From Fagopyrum homotropicum (lineage: Eukaryota > Streptophyta > Magnoliopsida > Caryophyllales > Polygonaceae), in contig BSWB01000006.1 of assembly GCA_033239125.1 (NCBI GenBank), positions 120,016,242 through 120,080,241 of the forward strand: a stretch of DNA of 64,000 bases, read 5' to 3'. The position numbers were made by a program, and so were the translations under genes. Shown one piece after another: positions 34,018 to 43,426 of the stretch. The notes below the pieces were generated by a model. That model saw only the letters and a list, made by a program, of their open reading frames with translations. It was not told where the DNA came from and did no database searches. Position 1 is the first letter of the stretch. Each line of letters opens with the position of its first letter.

Positions 34018-35439
34018 CCCTTGCTTGTCCACAAGCAAGTTCCAAATATAAAATACAAGATAGAATGGATTATTAGTCATGAAGATCAATGAAAAAGTCT
34101 TTCAAAATATTTTAATGGTATGCTACAATCATAGATCACTCTAAGAGAATACTTCATGGAATTTAAAATCAAAATATGCTTAAAACATTTTACAAATATA
34201 AGAAAGTTGTACATCTTTGCATAAAATCATAGAATGCATAATAAATCATAATTATCGAAATTACTCATGCATAATCCAGTTTAAACCACTAAGTCAATCA
34301 ACAAGCTCGAGGTCTCAAGGGTTTCCCAAAAGAAAGGTCAAGAAACGTGTAGGGTAGGGATGTATAGAAGGTAATGTGGTGCTAGAATCCGGGAAAAGGA
34401 TATCTCTTCACTTTCACTTGACTTTCAACATCATCCACCAATAAGCTTTGCTTATTTCACACTTTTCTTTTTTTTTTACTTTACTTTTTGGGATGCATGG
34501 ACAGAGGTGCACAATAACCGAAGCCTAGGAAATCAGCAATCATCAATTTCTTGAGATGCATCCAACCCTTGATGCACATACGATGACCTGTTAGGAATAT
34601 CGCTCAATCCGACTTTGGCAAGACACAAACACCCGGCTATGTGAATGGTGCCGAGTTACTCATCATCATGATTGACTTCCCTAAAACTATTTATTACTTT
34701 CTAACACTTTCACTTTCAGCCAACTTCTCAACTTTTCTTTCACCTGCTTTTCGTTTGCTTGCTTTCAAATTTCCGGATATGTAAAGGAAGGAAAATATGT
34801 ATATGAGGGGCTAAGCGTGATCAAGAAGAAGAGAAAAGAATGAATTGCCTTGGTCTTTCCAGGAAGAAAGTGAGAGAACTCATAATGTGGTGTCAACCTT
34901 CAAATTCAACATAATTTTGATAAAAACAAAGTATTAAGCATGCCAAACTTTCAAACAAAGCATTTAGCAACTTAAACATATCATAAAACCTTTCAAACCT
35001 ATAAAGATTTCAAAACCAGTCAGCAAACAAAGTCTTCACTGAGGTCATATCCAGATAAGAAGCACAAAATCGTTTTCGAAAAATTCCTTTCAGTTAAAAC
35101 GCCTCGGTCGAGATGTTCTAGTCAACCGAGGTGAAGTACCTTGTTCGGCCAGAATCACTTCGATCGAGATCAAAAAAAAAAATTTCTGTCCAGTTTTTGA
35201 CGTTTTTCTCAATCAAATAACCTGTATGCATGCATGTAATCTCAGATAAGCAAATAGAGCATAATAAGATCATAAATATCCATCAAAGTAGCATACAATC
35301 ATCCATAGTCAAATAATACATCAAATACCCCATACTTGGGACACATTGTCCCAATGGGTCAAAATAAGTCTAGAAAATAAAGTACTCACCGGACATAGCT
35401 GAGCTGCATAATAAATAAGAAAGAAAATCCTGCAAGCTC
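34018..35439 (-). other. 3' untranslated region of Athila family-2
   Basis: No gene seen. It contains the conserved 90-nt block (34592-34681) and CCTCGGTCGAG-type words at 35101-35180. The overall plan equals the family-1 3' region. Confidence 0.75.
34592..34681 (-). other. Conserved 90-nt 3'-UTR block, family-2 copy
   Basis: One difference in 90 positions from 11873-11962, although the LTRs of the two families are mostly not alignable. Confidence 0.8.
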
Positions 35440-35763
35440 TTAATAATCACGATCCGGTGGTGGTGGTGGTGGCACATACGGGTGCTGAGATGGGTCGAAA
35501 GGATAGCCCATGACATGCTGAAACTGGATCTCAGCCATCACGTGCTGGTAGTGTAGTCTCTCCTGCATCTCTCGGATCTCTAGGGACATGGCAGCATAGG
35601 AATCTATCATCTGATCCGTCAGATCATCGATCCAACGGTGAGCAAGTGGATCCCTCTGCCGGCGTACCCTACGCCTAGCGGGACGTGCTGGTGTTGCAGC
35701 CGGCTCCTCCTCAGTCTCGTCATCATCCAAATCGATGACCGGCACACTAGTCCCAGCTGTATC
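35440..35763 (-). pseudogene. Athila family-2 ORF1, C-terminal piece
   Basis: The reading frame TAGTSVPVIDLDDDETEEEP...ends PYVPPPPPPDRDY with a stop at 35440. It has an Arg-rich PARRRVRRQRDP, a helical stretch, and a Pro-rich end. It directly continues the frame broken at 46841 by the inserted family-1 element; the duplicated GTATC lies at the junction. Confidence 0.8.
35759..35763. repeat. Target site duplication GTATC, left copy (right copy 46841-46845)
   Basis: Perfect 5-bp match on both sides of the family-1 copy 2. Confidence 0.95.
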
Positions 35764-37448
35764 TGTTAGCATGAAATATTGTGATATTTTAAGCACATTT
35801 TCTAAGTGTATTTCATCTATTTCGGTATTCATTGATAAAGCATTGAAGCAATTGTGAGTTAGTTTGCCTATATTGTCGATATAGAGGTCTACATAAGCTT
35901 TGTGTTGATTGTAGGCAATTAAGAGCTAAAACCGAAAGGATCAAAGGAGAATGGACATAGATTGAGCATGTCCAAGGATCGAGGACATCACTAGGAGCTA
36001 AGGAAGATGCTAGGATAAAGAATGACACAAGACAAATGAGATTTACGAGCTCATGACGTTCCACGCTCTAGAATACGGCCGTACTAGGAACCACGCTCTA
36101 ATCCACGGCCGTGGAACCTTGGCAAGACAAGCGTGGAGCATTCCAGCAACTTACACGGCCGTGGAGAGTTGTGACTAACCGTGACCTAACTCCACGCTCT
36201 AAATTACGGGCGTGGAACTCTTCCACGACCGTGATCTTGACGATCTTCTATGCAATATTTTAAGCCACAATCTTCTACGCACATGGGCCGAAGACGCATT
36301 TTATTTGGGCCTATATAAGGACGGAAGGAAGGAGATTCCGTCACCGCTGCTTACCCTAGTTTACGCTTTCGCTTAGACCGCCGTGGAGAGATTTGCGCTT
36401 TGCCCTATTGAGATTTCCGGATTGACGGAAAGTTGGAGAAAGAGTGAAGATTTGGAAGATTGTTCGTAAGGAGATTTCATCTTTATCCTTAGGTTTGATT
36501 AGAAGACGGATTGACATCCCCTTCTTCGTTCTTATCTAAGATTGTGATTGTTTGTGTTATTCCGAATCTATTTACACCATTGTTCTTGATTTGTAGATTT
36601 GAGATTGATTTGAGATTTATTGAAGGTTTTCGAAAGTTTTCATCTTTCATTCTTTTAATTCTTGAATTTGATATCAATATGATTGTTGTTGGCTAAAACC
36701 CTTTAGCAATTCTAAGGTGAAGGGTTGATAGTTGTTGCTTAGATGATGATAGATCGATCGTAAACAGATTGGATCCTGAGAGTTAGAGAGAATCGCCGAC
36801 GAACCTAATCCGCGGTCTGTTCTTGAGCTTCCACAGCCGTGGAACTCAAGAACTACCCGTAATTTTGTGTCAGTTACGAACCTTGCTTTTACTTTAATCC
36901 AAAGTTAAAGATTTGCTTTAACTTAGTCTTGGCTTGCCTTTTCTAGGTGGTAGTGAAGCCTCAACAACCTCTACCTCGATTCCGAGTGTCACAACCTTAA
37001 TCGGTTAAGTTAGTCTTGATCCTTGGATTACAAGTTTGGGTATTTGACGTTAATATTTACCTTTAGAATCTTTCTATACTGAAGCCTCAACAACCTTTAT
37101 AGGGAGTGTCTTTGGGTGAATTATATAAGGTCTTGGAACTTCACCGTACATTGTCTTACATTCGTATACCTTTGCATACCTCAACTCTGTCCTTATATCT
37201 TTAGTATATCTTGAATCGATTGCCACAGCTGGATTCCTAGATCTTTAGGATTGTTGTTTTCCCAATAATTTACAAAGCTCATACATTTACTTGCTTGATA
37301 ACTCATAATTGGATTTAACCCCCAAATCCCTGTGTTCGATACTTTGGAATTCTTGCTTAACTATATCGATCCGTACACTGCGGGTTCGCTTGCTTGATTT
37401 CTAGTTTTATAATTAAAGCTTATTTGCACGCACGCTAAGTGGCAAACA
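35764..37448 (+). repeat. 5' LTR of Athila family-1 copy 2
   Basis: TGTTAGCATG...GGCAAACA. It has a dense hairpin-word cluster at 36060-36235, a TATA box TATATAAG at 36312-36319, and a long palindrome at 36819-36853 with one changed base in its centre. Confidence 0.95.
36060..36235 (+). repeat. Hairpin-word cluster, family-1 LTR
   Basis: Alternating CCACGGCCGTGGA-type palindromes and CCACGCTCT / AGCGTGGAGC words separated by 10-30 variable bases. The same cluster lies at 45449-45624 and, inverted, at 10760-10990 and 22370-22580. Confidence 0.85.
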
Positions 37449-37454
37449 AGTTTT

Positions 37455-37472
37455 TAGCGCCATTGCCGGGGA
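37455..37472 (+). promoter_or_regulatory. Primer binding site, mutated tRNA-Asp type
   Basis: TAGCGCCATTGCCGGGGA differs from the intact site at 21137-21154 by two G-to-A changes. The site is renewed from the tRNA in each cycle, so the changes most likely arose after insertion. Confidence 0.8.
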
Positions 37473-37550
37473 TTTGGTTTAGGCCGAATTCGGTTATCGG
37501 TTGTCAAGCTTGGGAGCTTCTCCCTTGTTATTTGATATCTTTTCGAGTGT

Positions 37551-40500
37551 ATGCGCAGGTCTAGGAATAACGAAGACCTCTTACCTCTTGATCAAGAGCT
37601 TGAGAGAACTTTGAGGAGAAAGCGAAAGGAAATAAAAATGGCTGAAGAAAGAGAACGTGATCTCCAATCGGAGTTAGCGGAAAAGGAAGCTCAACTCCAA
37701 TGGAGTGAGAAGACTCGTAGGGAAGAAACGGATCGTCATCAAATGAAGGTTGATGATCTAACGGACATGATGTTCCAAATGAGGCTGGAAATAAACAACC
37801 TCAAGGAGAAAAAGAAAAGGAGGAGACCGGGAAGATCGGTTAGAGCCAACTCATCTAATGAGGATAGCGACTCCTCCATGCCACCACTAGAGGAAATTGA
37901 TCCCACGGTCAATGTAAATCCATTCTTTCCACGGCCAGCTGCAAATCGCCGTGTTCCACCTAGGAATGCGAGGGTCGAACGTGTAGAAGAGGAGCCAAGA
38001 ACTCTTGGTCAAAGAATGGATCCAACGCAGCAACCACGCCGTTTGGGTGTGAACTTTGATGCTGATGATGTACAAGGGTTTAGCTTCAATCCTCAAGTTA
38101 TTACCATTGTTCGCCAAAACCAATTTGGCGGAACAAGCGCTGAATCTCCACATCAACATCTACAAAACTTTGAGATTATGATGGAGACAATAAAGCCTAA
38201 GAACGCAACTACCAACAGCTACAAACTCAAGCCTTTCTTCTTCTCCTTGAAGGGGAAAGCATTGTCTTGGTATCAAGCTCTTCCAAGTGGAAAGCTTGAA
38301 ACATGGGAGGATCTTTCTTCGGAATTCCTCACTAAGTTCTTCCCGCCATCTAAAACGGCGGAGCTAAGAGGTAAGATTAATGCATTTTCTATGAGATCTA
38401 ACCAAAGTTTGTTTCAATCTTGGGAAAGATTTCAGGATTTGCTATTGGATTGCCCTCATCATGGCATATCCAAGCTTGCACTATTGGAGATATATTATAA
38501 GGGGCTGGATGCAGAGACACAATTCAAGCTCCAATCCCTCTCATGTGGTACATTCATGGACATGAGGGAAGATGACGCTTGGGACTTCATTGAGAAGCAA
38601 GCGCGAGTGATAGAGAAGTATTCTCATCAGAAAGTGGAGGCGAATCATGTAAATCAAGGAGCAAAGCTATCACAAGCAGCTCAAACTCAAATCTTTTCTC
38701 TCAACACGGAAAATAAAGAGTTGAAGGAAGCCATCAAAACCAACTTTCCGAAGCACAAGGAACAAGATGTGGGTTATTTAGGCAACAACAATAACCACAA
38801 CGGTAATGAGAATACCAACCGCAACAACCGAAACAACAACCGGAATAATTGGAACAACAACAACAACCGGAACAATAATTGGAACAATAATAGGGGTTCA
38901 AACAACAACAATTGGCGCTCCAATCAACAAAATTCCGGTAATTCGTATCCTTCTAATTCAGGAAATTCACTAACTCCACCTTCCTCTTCTTCCACTCCTT
39001 TGAAAAGCCAGGGGCAAACATCTAATGATGGAAGTACTTCGGGGAAAGAGAAGCCCGATCCCATGTTAGAAACAATTTTGGGGAAGCTTCAAGGTTTGGA
39101 GACTCGCATCATCAAGGTTGATGATCACATTACTAAGGTTGATAAAGCCCAAAAGTTTTTAGAAAACCAAATGTTCAGCCATGCGGAGGAAGTTCCTAGG
39201 AATCAAGGGAAACTTCCAGGAAAAACGAAGGACAACCCAAAAGGAAGGGTAATGGCAATCACAACTAGGAGCGGAGTAACAACTACAGACCCGCAACCTA
39301 AGTTTGTGGAAGTCCCTGTTGAGAAAGATAAAGAGAAGGGGAAGGAGAAGGAAGATGTCTACGTTCCTCCCCCAGCTTACAAACCTCCCCTACCGTTCCC
39401 GCAATCTAGAGTAAGAGCGCGTCTAGACAAGCAATTCGGTAAGTTTATAGAACTCATGAGCAAATTGCATATTAATATACCTTTCATTGATGCTATTGTA
39501 GGTATGCCAGCTTATGGTAAGTTCTTAAAGGAAATCCTCTCTAACAAGAGAAAGCTAGAGGATTTTGGAGAGGTTAAAATGAGTTCGGATTCTTCAGATC
39601 TCATCAAGACCATGAAAGAGAAGATGCCCCCAAAGCTAAAGGATCCGGGGTCATTTTGTATTCCCATAGGAGTGGGAGATGTCACATATGATGCACTATG
39701 TGACTTGGGAGCAAGTGTGAGCATCATCTCACTTGAATTTTGTAGGAAGATCGGTTTAGGTGACCCTACACCGGTGAAGATGACGTTGTACATGGCGGAC
39801 CGTTCCATAACTCGTCCCGTCGGTATTGTTGAAGACGTCCCAGTCAAGCTAGGTAAATTCTATGTTCCTATAGATTTTGTTGTGCTTGACATTCCTGTAG
39901 ATAGTCCGGTCCCCATCATTCTCGGAAGACCATTTCTTGCAACATCCGGCTGCATAGTCGATTGCAAGAATGCTAGACTCGCCTTTGACATAGGAGAAGA
40001 GAAGGTAGAGTTTGTTCTTTCCACTCTAGTAAAGGAACCAATCTTTGATGAGGATATATTCAATATCCAAGATGAAGAAAGGCTATCTAGAGAGGAGGTA
40101 AGTGCTATTCTCTTCAAAGATCCTTTGCAAAAGGTTATTTCTATGAGTCTAATGGATGTAGGGGAAGAAGAGGAGTGCAATGAGGCAATTGAAGCCTTAG
40201 AAGCACAAGAAGAAGTATGTGAAGAAGAGTTTGAGAAACTCCACGATGAGGCAGAAAACGTACGGATCCACGGTCATACACTATATTCCACGGCCGTGGA
40301 TTTCACCAACAAAAGCGTGGAGTACTCCAGAGGGTTACACGGTCGTGGAGAGAACAGAGCAACCGTAAAAATTTTCCACGCCCAAAATTACGGCCGTGGG
40401 GGATGCAGAGAGGCCGTAATTTTGGGTGATTCCAAAGGTAATTGTATCTCTTCCTCAACTTCTCTTGATTCTTCTCCAAATCCTTCTACATCCTTAGACA

Positions 40501-42740
40501 CTTCTAAGGAAGCGTCGGACGCTCCTCAAGAACCATCGGAGAATCCTAAAGCTATGGAATTGAAACAACTTCCTACACATCTAAGGTACGCATTTCTTGG
40601 ACCTAATTCTACCTTTCCGGTAATTGTTAGTTCCGGTTTAAGCATAGATGAACATAGTAAACTTATGGTTGTCCTTAAGAAACATAGGAAAGCCTTAGGA
40701 TATACTATAGAGGACTTAGTTGGAATCAAACCTTCCCTATGCATACATAAGATCTTAATGGAAGAGGACTTTAGGACTTCGCGACAACCTCAAAGGCGGT
40801 TAAATCCGACCATGAAGGAGGTTGTCAAGAAGGAAATTCTTAAACTTCTTGATGCAGGTATCATCTACCTTATCTCCGATAGCAAGTGGGTGAGTCTCGT
40901 ACAAGTGGTTCCGAAGAAGGGAGGAATGACGGTCATCACCAACAAGAATAACGAACTCATTCCTACCCGAACCGTAACAGGATGGCGGATGTGCATAGAC
41001 TACCGCAAGCTAAACAACGCGACGAGGAAGGACCACTTCCCACTACCCTTCATCGACCAAATGCTTGAAAGGTTAGCACAACATTCGCACTTTTGCTATC
41101 TTGACGGTTATAGTGGTTTCTTTCAGATTCCGATACACCCGGATGATCAAGAGAAGACCACATTCACGTGCCCGTGGGGTACGTTCGCCTATAGGAGGAT
41201 TCCGTTCGGGCTTTGCAACGCCCCAGCCACCTTTCAAAGGTGCATGATGGCCATCTTCTCCGAATATATAGAGGAAATCATGGAGGTTTTTATGGATGAC
41301 TTCTCCGTTTCTGGTTCCTCTTTTGACAATTGCCTTTCTAACCTTGCTCTTGTATTACAAAGGTGTGAAGACACTAACCTAGTTCTTAATTGGGAAAAGT
41401 GTCAATTCATGGTGAAGGAAGGCATTGTATTAGGACACTTAATCTCTAGTGAAGGGATTGAGGTGGATAAAGCTAAAATAGAGACTATAGAAAAGCTTCC
41501 TCCCCCAACTTCGGTGAAAGGGATAAGAAGTTTTCTAGGACATGCTGGATTTTATAGGCGCTTCATAAAAGACTTCTCTAAAATATCAAAACCGCTTACT
41601 AATCTATTGATGAAGGATGCAGTTTTTGAGTTTTCGCAGGAATGTTTAGACGCGTTCAATATGATTCGGGAAGCTCTAATTTCAGCTCCGATTATCCAAC
41701 CTCCGGATTGGAATCTTCCCTTTGAGGTTATGTGTGACGCAAGTGACGTAGCTATAGGAGCTGTTCTTGGACAAAGGAAGGAAGGGCGAACCCATGCTAT
41801 CTACTACGCTAGCAAGACGCTAGATGAAGCGCAACTCAACTACGCCACTACCGAAAAGGATTTTTTAGTCATTGTTTATGCAATTGACAAATTTCGCTCT
41901 TATCTTGTAGATGCAAAGGTGATTGTATACACGGATCATGCTGCGATCCGGTACCTCCTTGCAAAGAAGGATGCGAAGCCAAGGCTAATTAGATGGATTC
42001 TTCTCCTACAAGAATTCGATCTAGAGATCCGCGACAAGAAGGGTTCGGAAAATTCTGTTGCGGATCATTTGAGTCGCCTAACACATCTAGAGGACAACCA
42101 CCTACCTATAGATGACTCCTTTCCGGACGAACATTTACACATTATAGAGGAGTGCATCGATGTGATCACCAAAGGTAACGAACCATGGTTTGCTGATTTT
42201 GTTAACTATTTGGTTTGTCAGGAATTACCGCCCGGATTATCCTACGCACAAAGAAAGAAGTTCTTTAAGGATGTTCGGGAATACTTTTGGAATGAACCTC
42301 TCCTCTTTAAGAGAGGTCCGGATGGCATCATACGGCGATGTGTGCCGGAAGATGAGATGCAAAGTGTCATCCGCCATTGTCATTCACTACCTTGTGGAGG
42401 ACACGCTAGTTCGAACAAGACTAGCGCTAAGGTATTGCAATATGGATTCTTTTGGCCTACACTATTTAAAGATGTGCAAACCTTTGTTTTCTGCTGCGAT
42501 GCTTGTCAAAGAACAGGAAATATATCTAGGAGGAATGAGATGCCTCTCAACAACATCCAAGAGGTGGAGATCTTCGACGTTTGGGGAGTAGACTTCATGG
42601 GACCATTCCCATCATCTTGTGGTAACCAATACATACTTTTAGCGGTTGATTATGTTTCAAGATGGGTTGAAGCGATTGCCTCTCCCACCAATGATGTCAT
42701 GGTAGTGGTTAAGTTCTTTAACAATACCATCTTCCCATGA
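37551..42740 (+). CDS. gag-pol: Athila gag-pro-RT-RNase H-integrase polyprotein, truncated in the integrase core
   Basis: A single 1729-codon frame, starting MRRSRNNEDLLPLDQ about 80 bases after the primer site. Domains: charged N-terminus (1-165); gag core (about 200-380, KGKALSWYQALPSG); Asn-rich low-complexity tail (about 415-465) with no CCHC knuckle; protease (CDLGAS about 716-721, ILGRPFLATSG); linker with translated hairpin words (about 900-960); RT (WRMCIDYRKLNN, YLDGYSGFF about 1182, FMDDFS about 1247); RNase H (CDASDVAIGAVL about 1393, YTDHAAIRYLL); integrase finger (HCHSLPCGGH, CCDACQRTG about 1610-1660) and first catalytic Asp (VDFMGPF about 1680). TGA at 42738-42740 stands where copy 1 has CGA. 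RT and RNase H look catalytically complete, integrase does not. Confidence 0.95.
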   Translation: MRRSRNNEDLLPLDQELERTLRRKRKEIKMAEERERDLQSELAEKEAQLQWSEKTRREETDRHQMKVDDLTDMMFQMRLEINNLKEKKKRRRPGRSVRANSSNEDSDSSMPPLEEIDPTVNVNPFFPRPAANRRVPPRNARVERVEEEPRTLGQRMDPTQQPRRLGVNFDADDVQGFSFNPQVITIVRQNQFGGTSAESPHQHLQNFEIMMETIKPKNATTNSYKLKPFFFSLKGKALSWYQALPSGKLETWEDLSSEFLTKFFPPSKTAELRGKINAFSMRSNQSLFQSWERFQDLLLDCPHHGISKLALLEIYYKGLDAETQFKLQSLSCGTFMDMREDDAWDFIEKQARVIEKYSHQKVEANHVNQGAKLSQAAQTQIFSLNTENKELKEAIKTNFPKHKEQDVGYLGNNNNHNGNENTNRNNRNNNRNNWNNNNNRNNNWNNNRGSNNNNWRSNQQNSGNSYPSNSGNSLTPPSSSSTPLKSQGQTSNDGSTSGKEKPDPMLETILGKLQGLETRIIKVDDHITKVDKAQKFLENQMFSHAEEVPRNQGKLPGKTKDNPKGRVMAITTRSGVTTTDPQPKFVEVPVEKDKEKGKEKEDVYVPPPAYKPPLPFPQSRVRARLDKQFGKFIELMSKLHINIPFIDAIVGMPAYGKFLKEILSNKRKLEDFGEVKMSSDSSDLIKTMKEKMPPKLKDPGSFCIPIGVGDVTYDALCDLGASVSIISLEFCRKIGLGDPTPVKMTLYMADRSITRPVGIVEDVPVKLGKFYVPIDFVVLDIPVDSPVPIILGRPFLATSGCIVDCKNARLAFDIGEEKVEFVLSTLVKEPIFDEDIFNIQDEERLSREEVSAILFKDPLQKVISMSLMDVGEEEECNEAIEALEAQEEVCEEEFEKLHDEAENVRIHGHTLYSTAVDFTNKSVEYSRGLHGRGENRATVKIFHAQNYGRGGCREAVILGDSKGNCISSSTSLDSSPNPSTSLDTSKEASDAPQEPSENPKAMELKQLPTHLRYAFLGPNSTFPVIVSSGLSIDEHSKLMVVLKKHRKALGYTIEDLVGIKPSLCIHKILMEEDFRTSRQPQRRLNPTMKEVVKKEILKLLDAGIIYLISDSKWVSLVQVVPKKGGMTVITNKNNELIPTRTVTGWRMCIDYRKLNNATRKDHFPLPFIDQMLERLAQHSHFCYLDGYSGFFQIPIHPDDQEKTTFTCPWGTFAYRRIPFGLCNAPATFQRCMMAIFSEYIEEIMEVFMDDFSVSGSSFDNCLSNLALVLQRCEDTNLVLNWEKCQFMVKEGIVLGHLISSEGIEVDKAKIETIEKLPPPTSVKGIRSFLGHAGFYRRFIKDFSKISKPLTNLLMKDAVFEFSQECLDAFNMIREALISAPIIQPPDWNLPFEVMCDASDVAIGAVLGQRKEGRTHAIYYASKTLDEAQLNYATTEKDFLVIVYAIDKFRSYLVDAKVIVYTDHAAIRYLLAKKDAKPRLIRWILLLQEFDLEIRDKKGSENSVADHLSRLTHLEDNHLPIDDSFPDEHLHIIEECIDVITKGNEPWFADFVNYLVCQELPPGLSYAQRKKFFKDVREYFWNEPLLFKRGPDGIIRRCVPEDEMQSVIRHCHSLPCGGHASSNKTSAKVLQYGFFWPTLFKDVQTFVFCCDACQRTGNISRRNEMPLNNIQEVEIFDVWGVDFMGPFPSSCGNQYILLAVDYVSRWVEAIASPTNDVMVVVKFFNNTIFP
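40262..40420 (+). repeat. Hairpin words inside the gag-pol linker, copy 2
   Basis: TTCCACGGCCGTGGATTTC and partners such as ACGGTCGTGG and ACGGCCGTGG, translated in frame as HGRG and TAVDF-like peptides. Orthologous to 18066-18240. Confidence 0.8.
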
Positions 42741-43426
42741 TTTAGGACACCACGGACCATCATTAGTGATGGAGGCTCTCATTTCATTGCCCGGTGTTTT
42801 GAAGCTCTTGTAGCTAAGTATGGGGTGACTCACAAGATCGCCACCCCTTATCATCCACAAACTAGTGGACAAGTTGAGATCTCAAACCGGGATATCAAAG
42901 GAATCCTAGAGAAGACGGTTTCAAGGACTAGGAAGGATTGGTCTTTAAAGCTAGATGATGCATTGTGGGCATACCGGACTGTGTATAAAACTCCCATCGG
43001 AACCACACCATACAACCTTGTGTATGGGAAGTCTTGTCACTTACCGGTAGAGCTGGAACACAAGGCGTTTTGGGCAATCAAGTGGCTAAATTTCAGCATG
43101 AAGGAAGCGAGAGAGAAGCGTCTCTTGGACCTAAATGAGCTTGAATAACTTCGCTTGAACGCTTATGAAAACGCCAAGATCTACAAAGAAAGAGCAAAGC
43201 GTTGGCATGATAAGCATATCATTCCAAAGGACTTCAAAGAGGGAGATCAAGTTCTCCTCTTCAATTCAAGGCTTCGTCACCTTTTCTAATCAAACGTATT
43301 TTTCCCCATGGTGCAGTTGAAGTATGGGGTGAAACGGGCGGAAGCTTTAAGGTGAACGGTCAACGACTCAAGAAGTATACACCAGAACTCCGAGCTGAAG
43401 AGTTCGCGCCCACCGCACTCGAATAA
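42741..43426 (+). pseudogene. Integrase core end and C-terminal domain, copy 2
   Basis: Same frame after the TGA: TIISDGGSHF (second Asp), YHPQTSGQVEISN (Glu), DALWAYRTVYKTPIGTTPYNLVYG. TAA at 43146-43148 stands where copy 1 has GAA. A 34-bp loss near 43277 removes part of the C-terminal domain and shifts the frame; the end is recognisable to the stop at 43424. Not functional. Confidence 0.88.
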
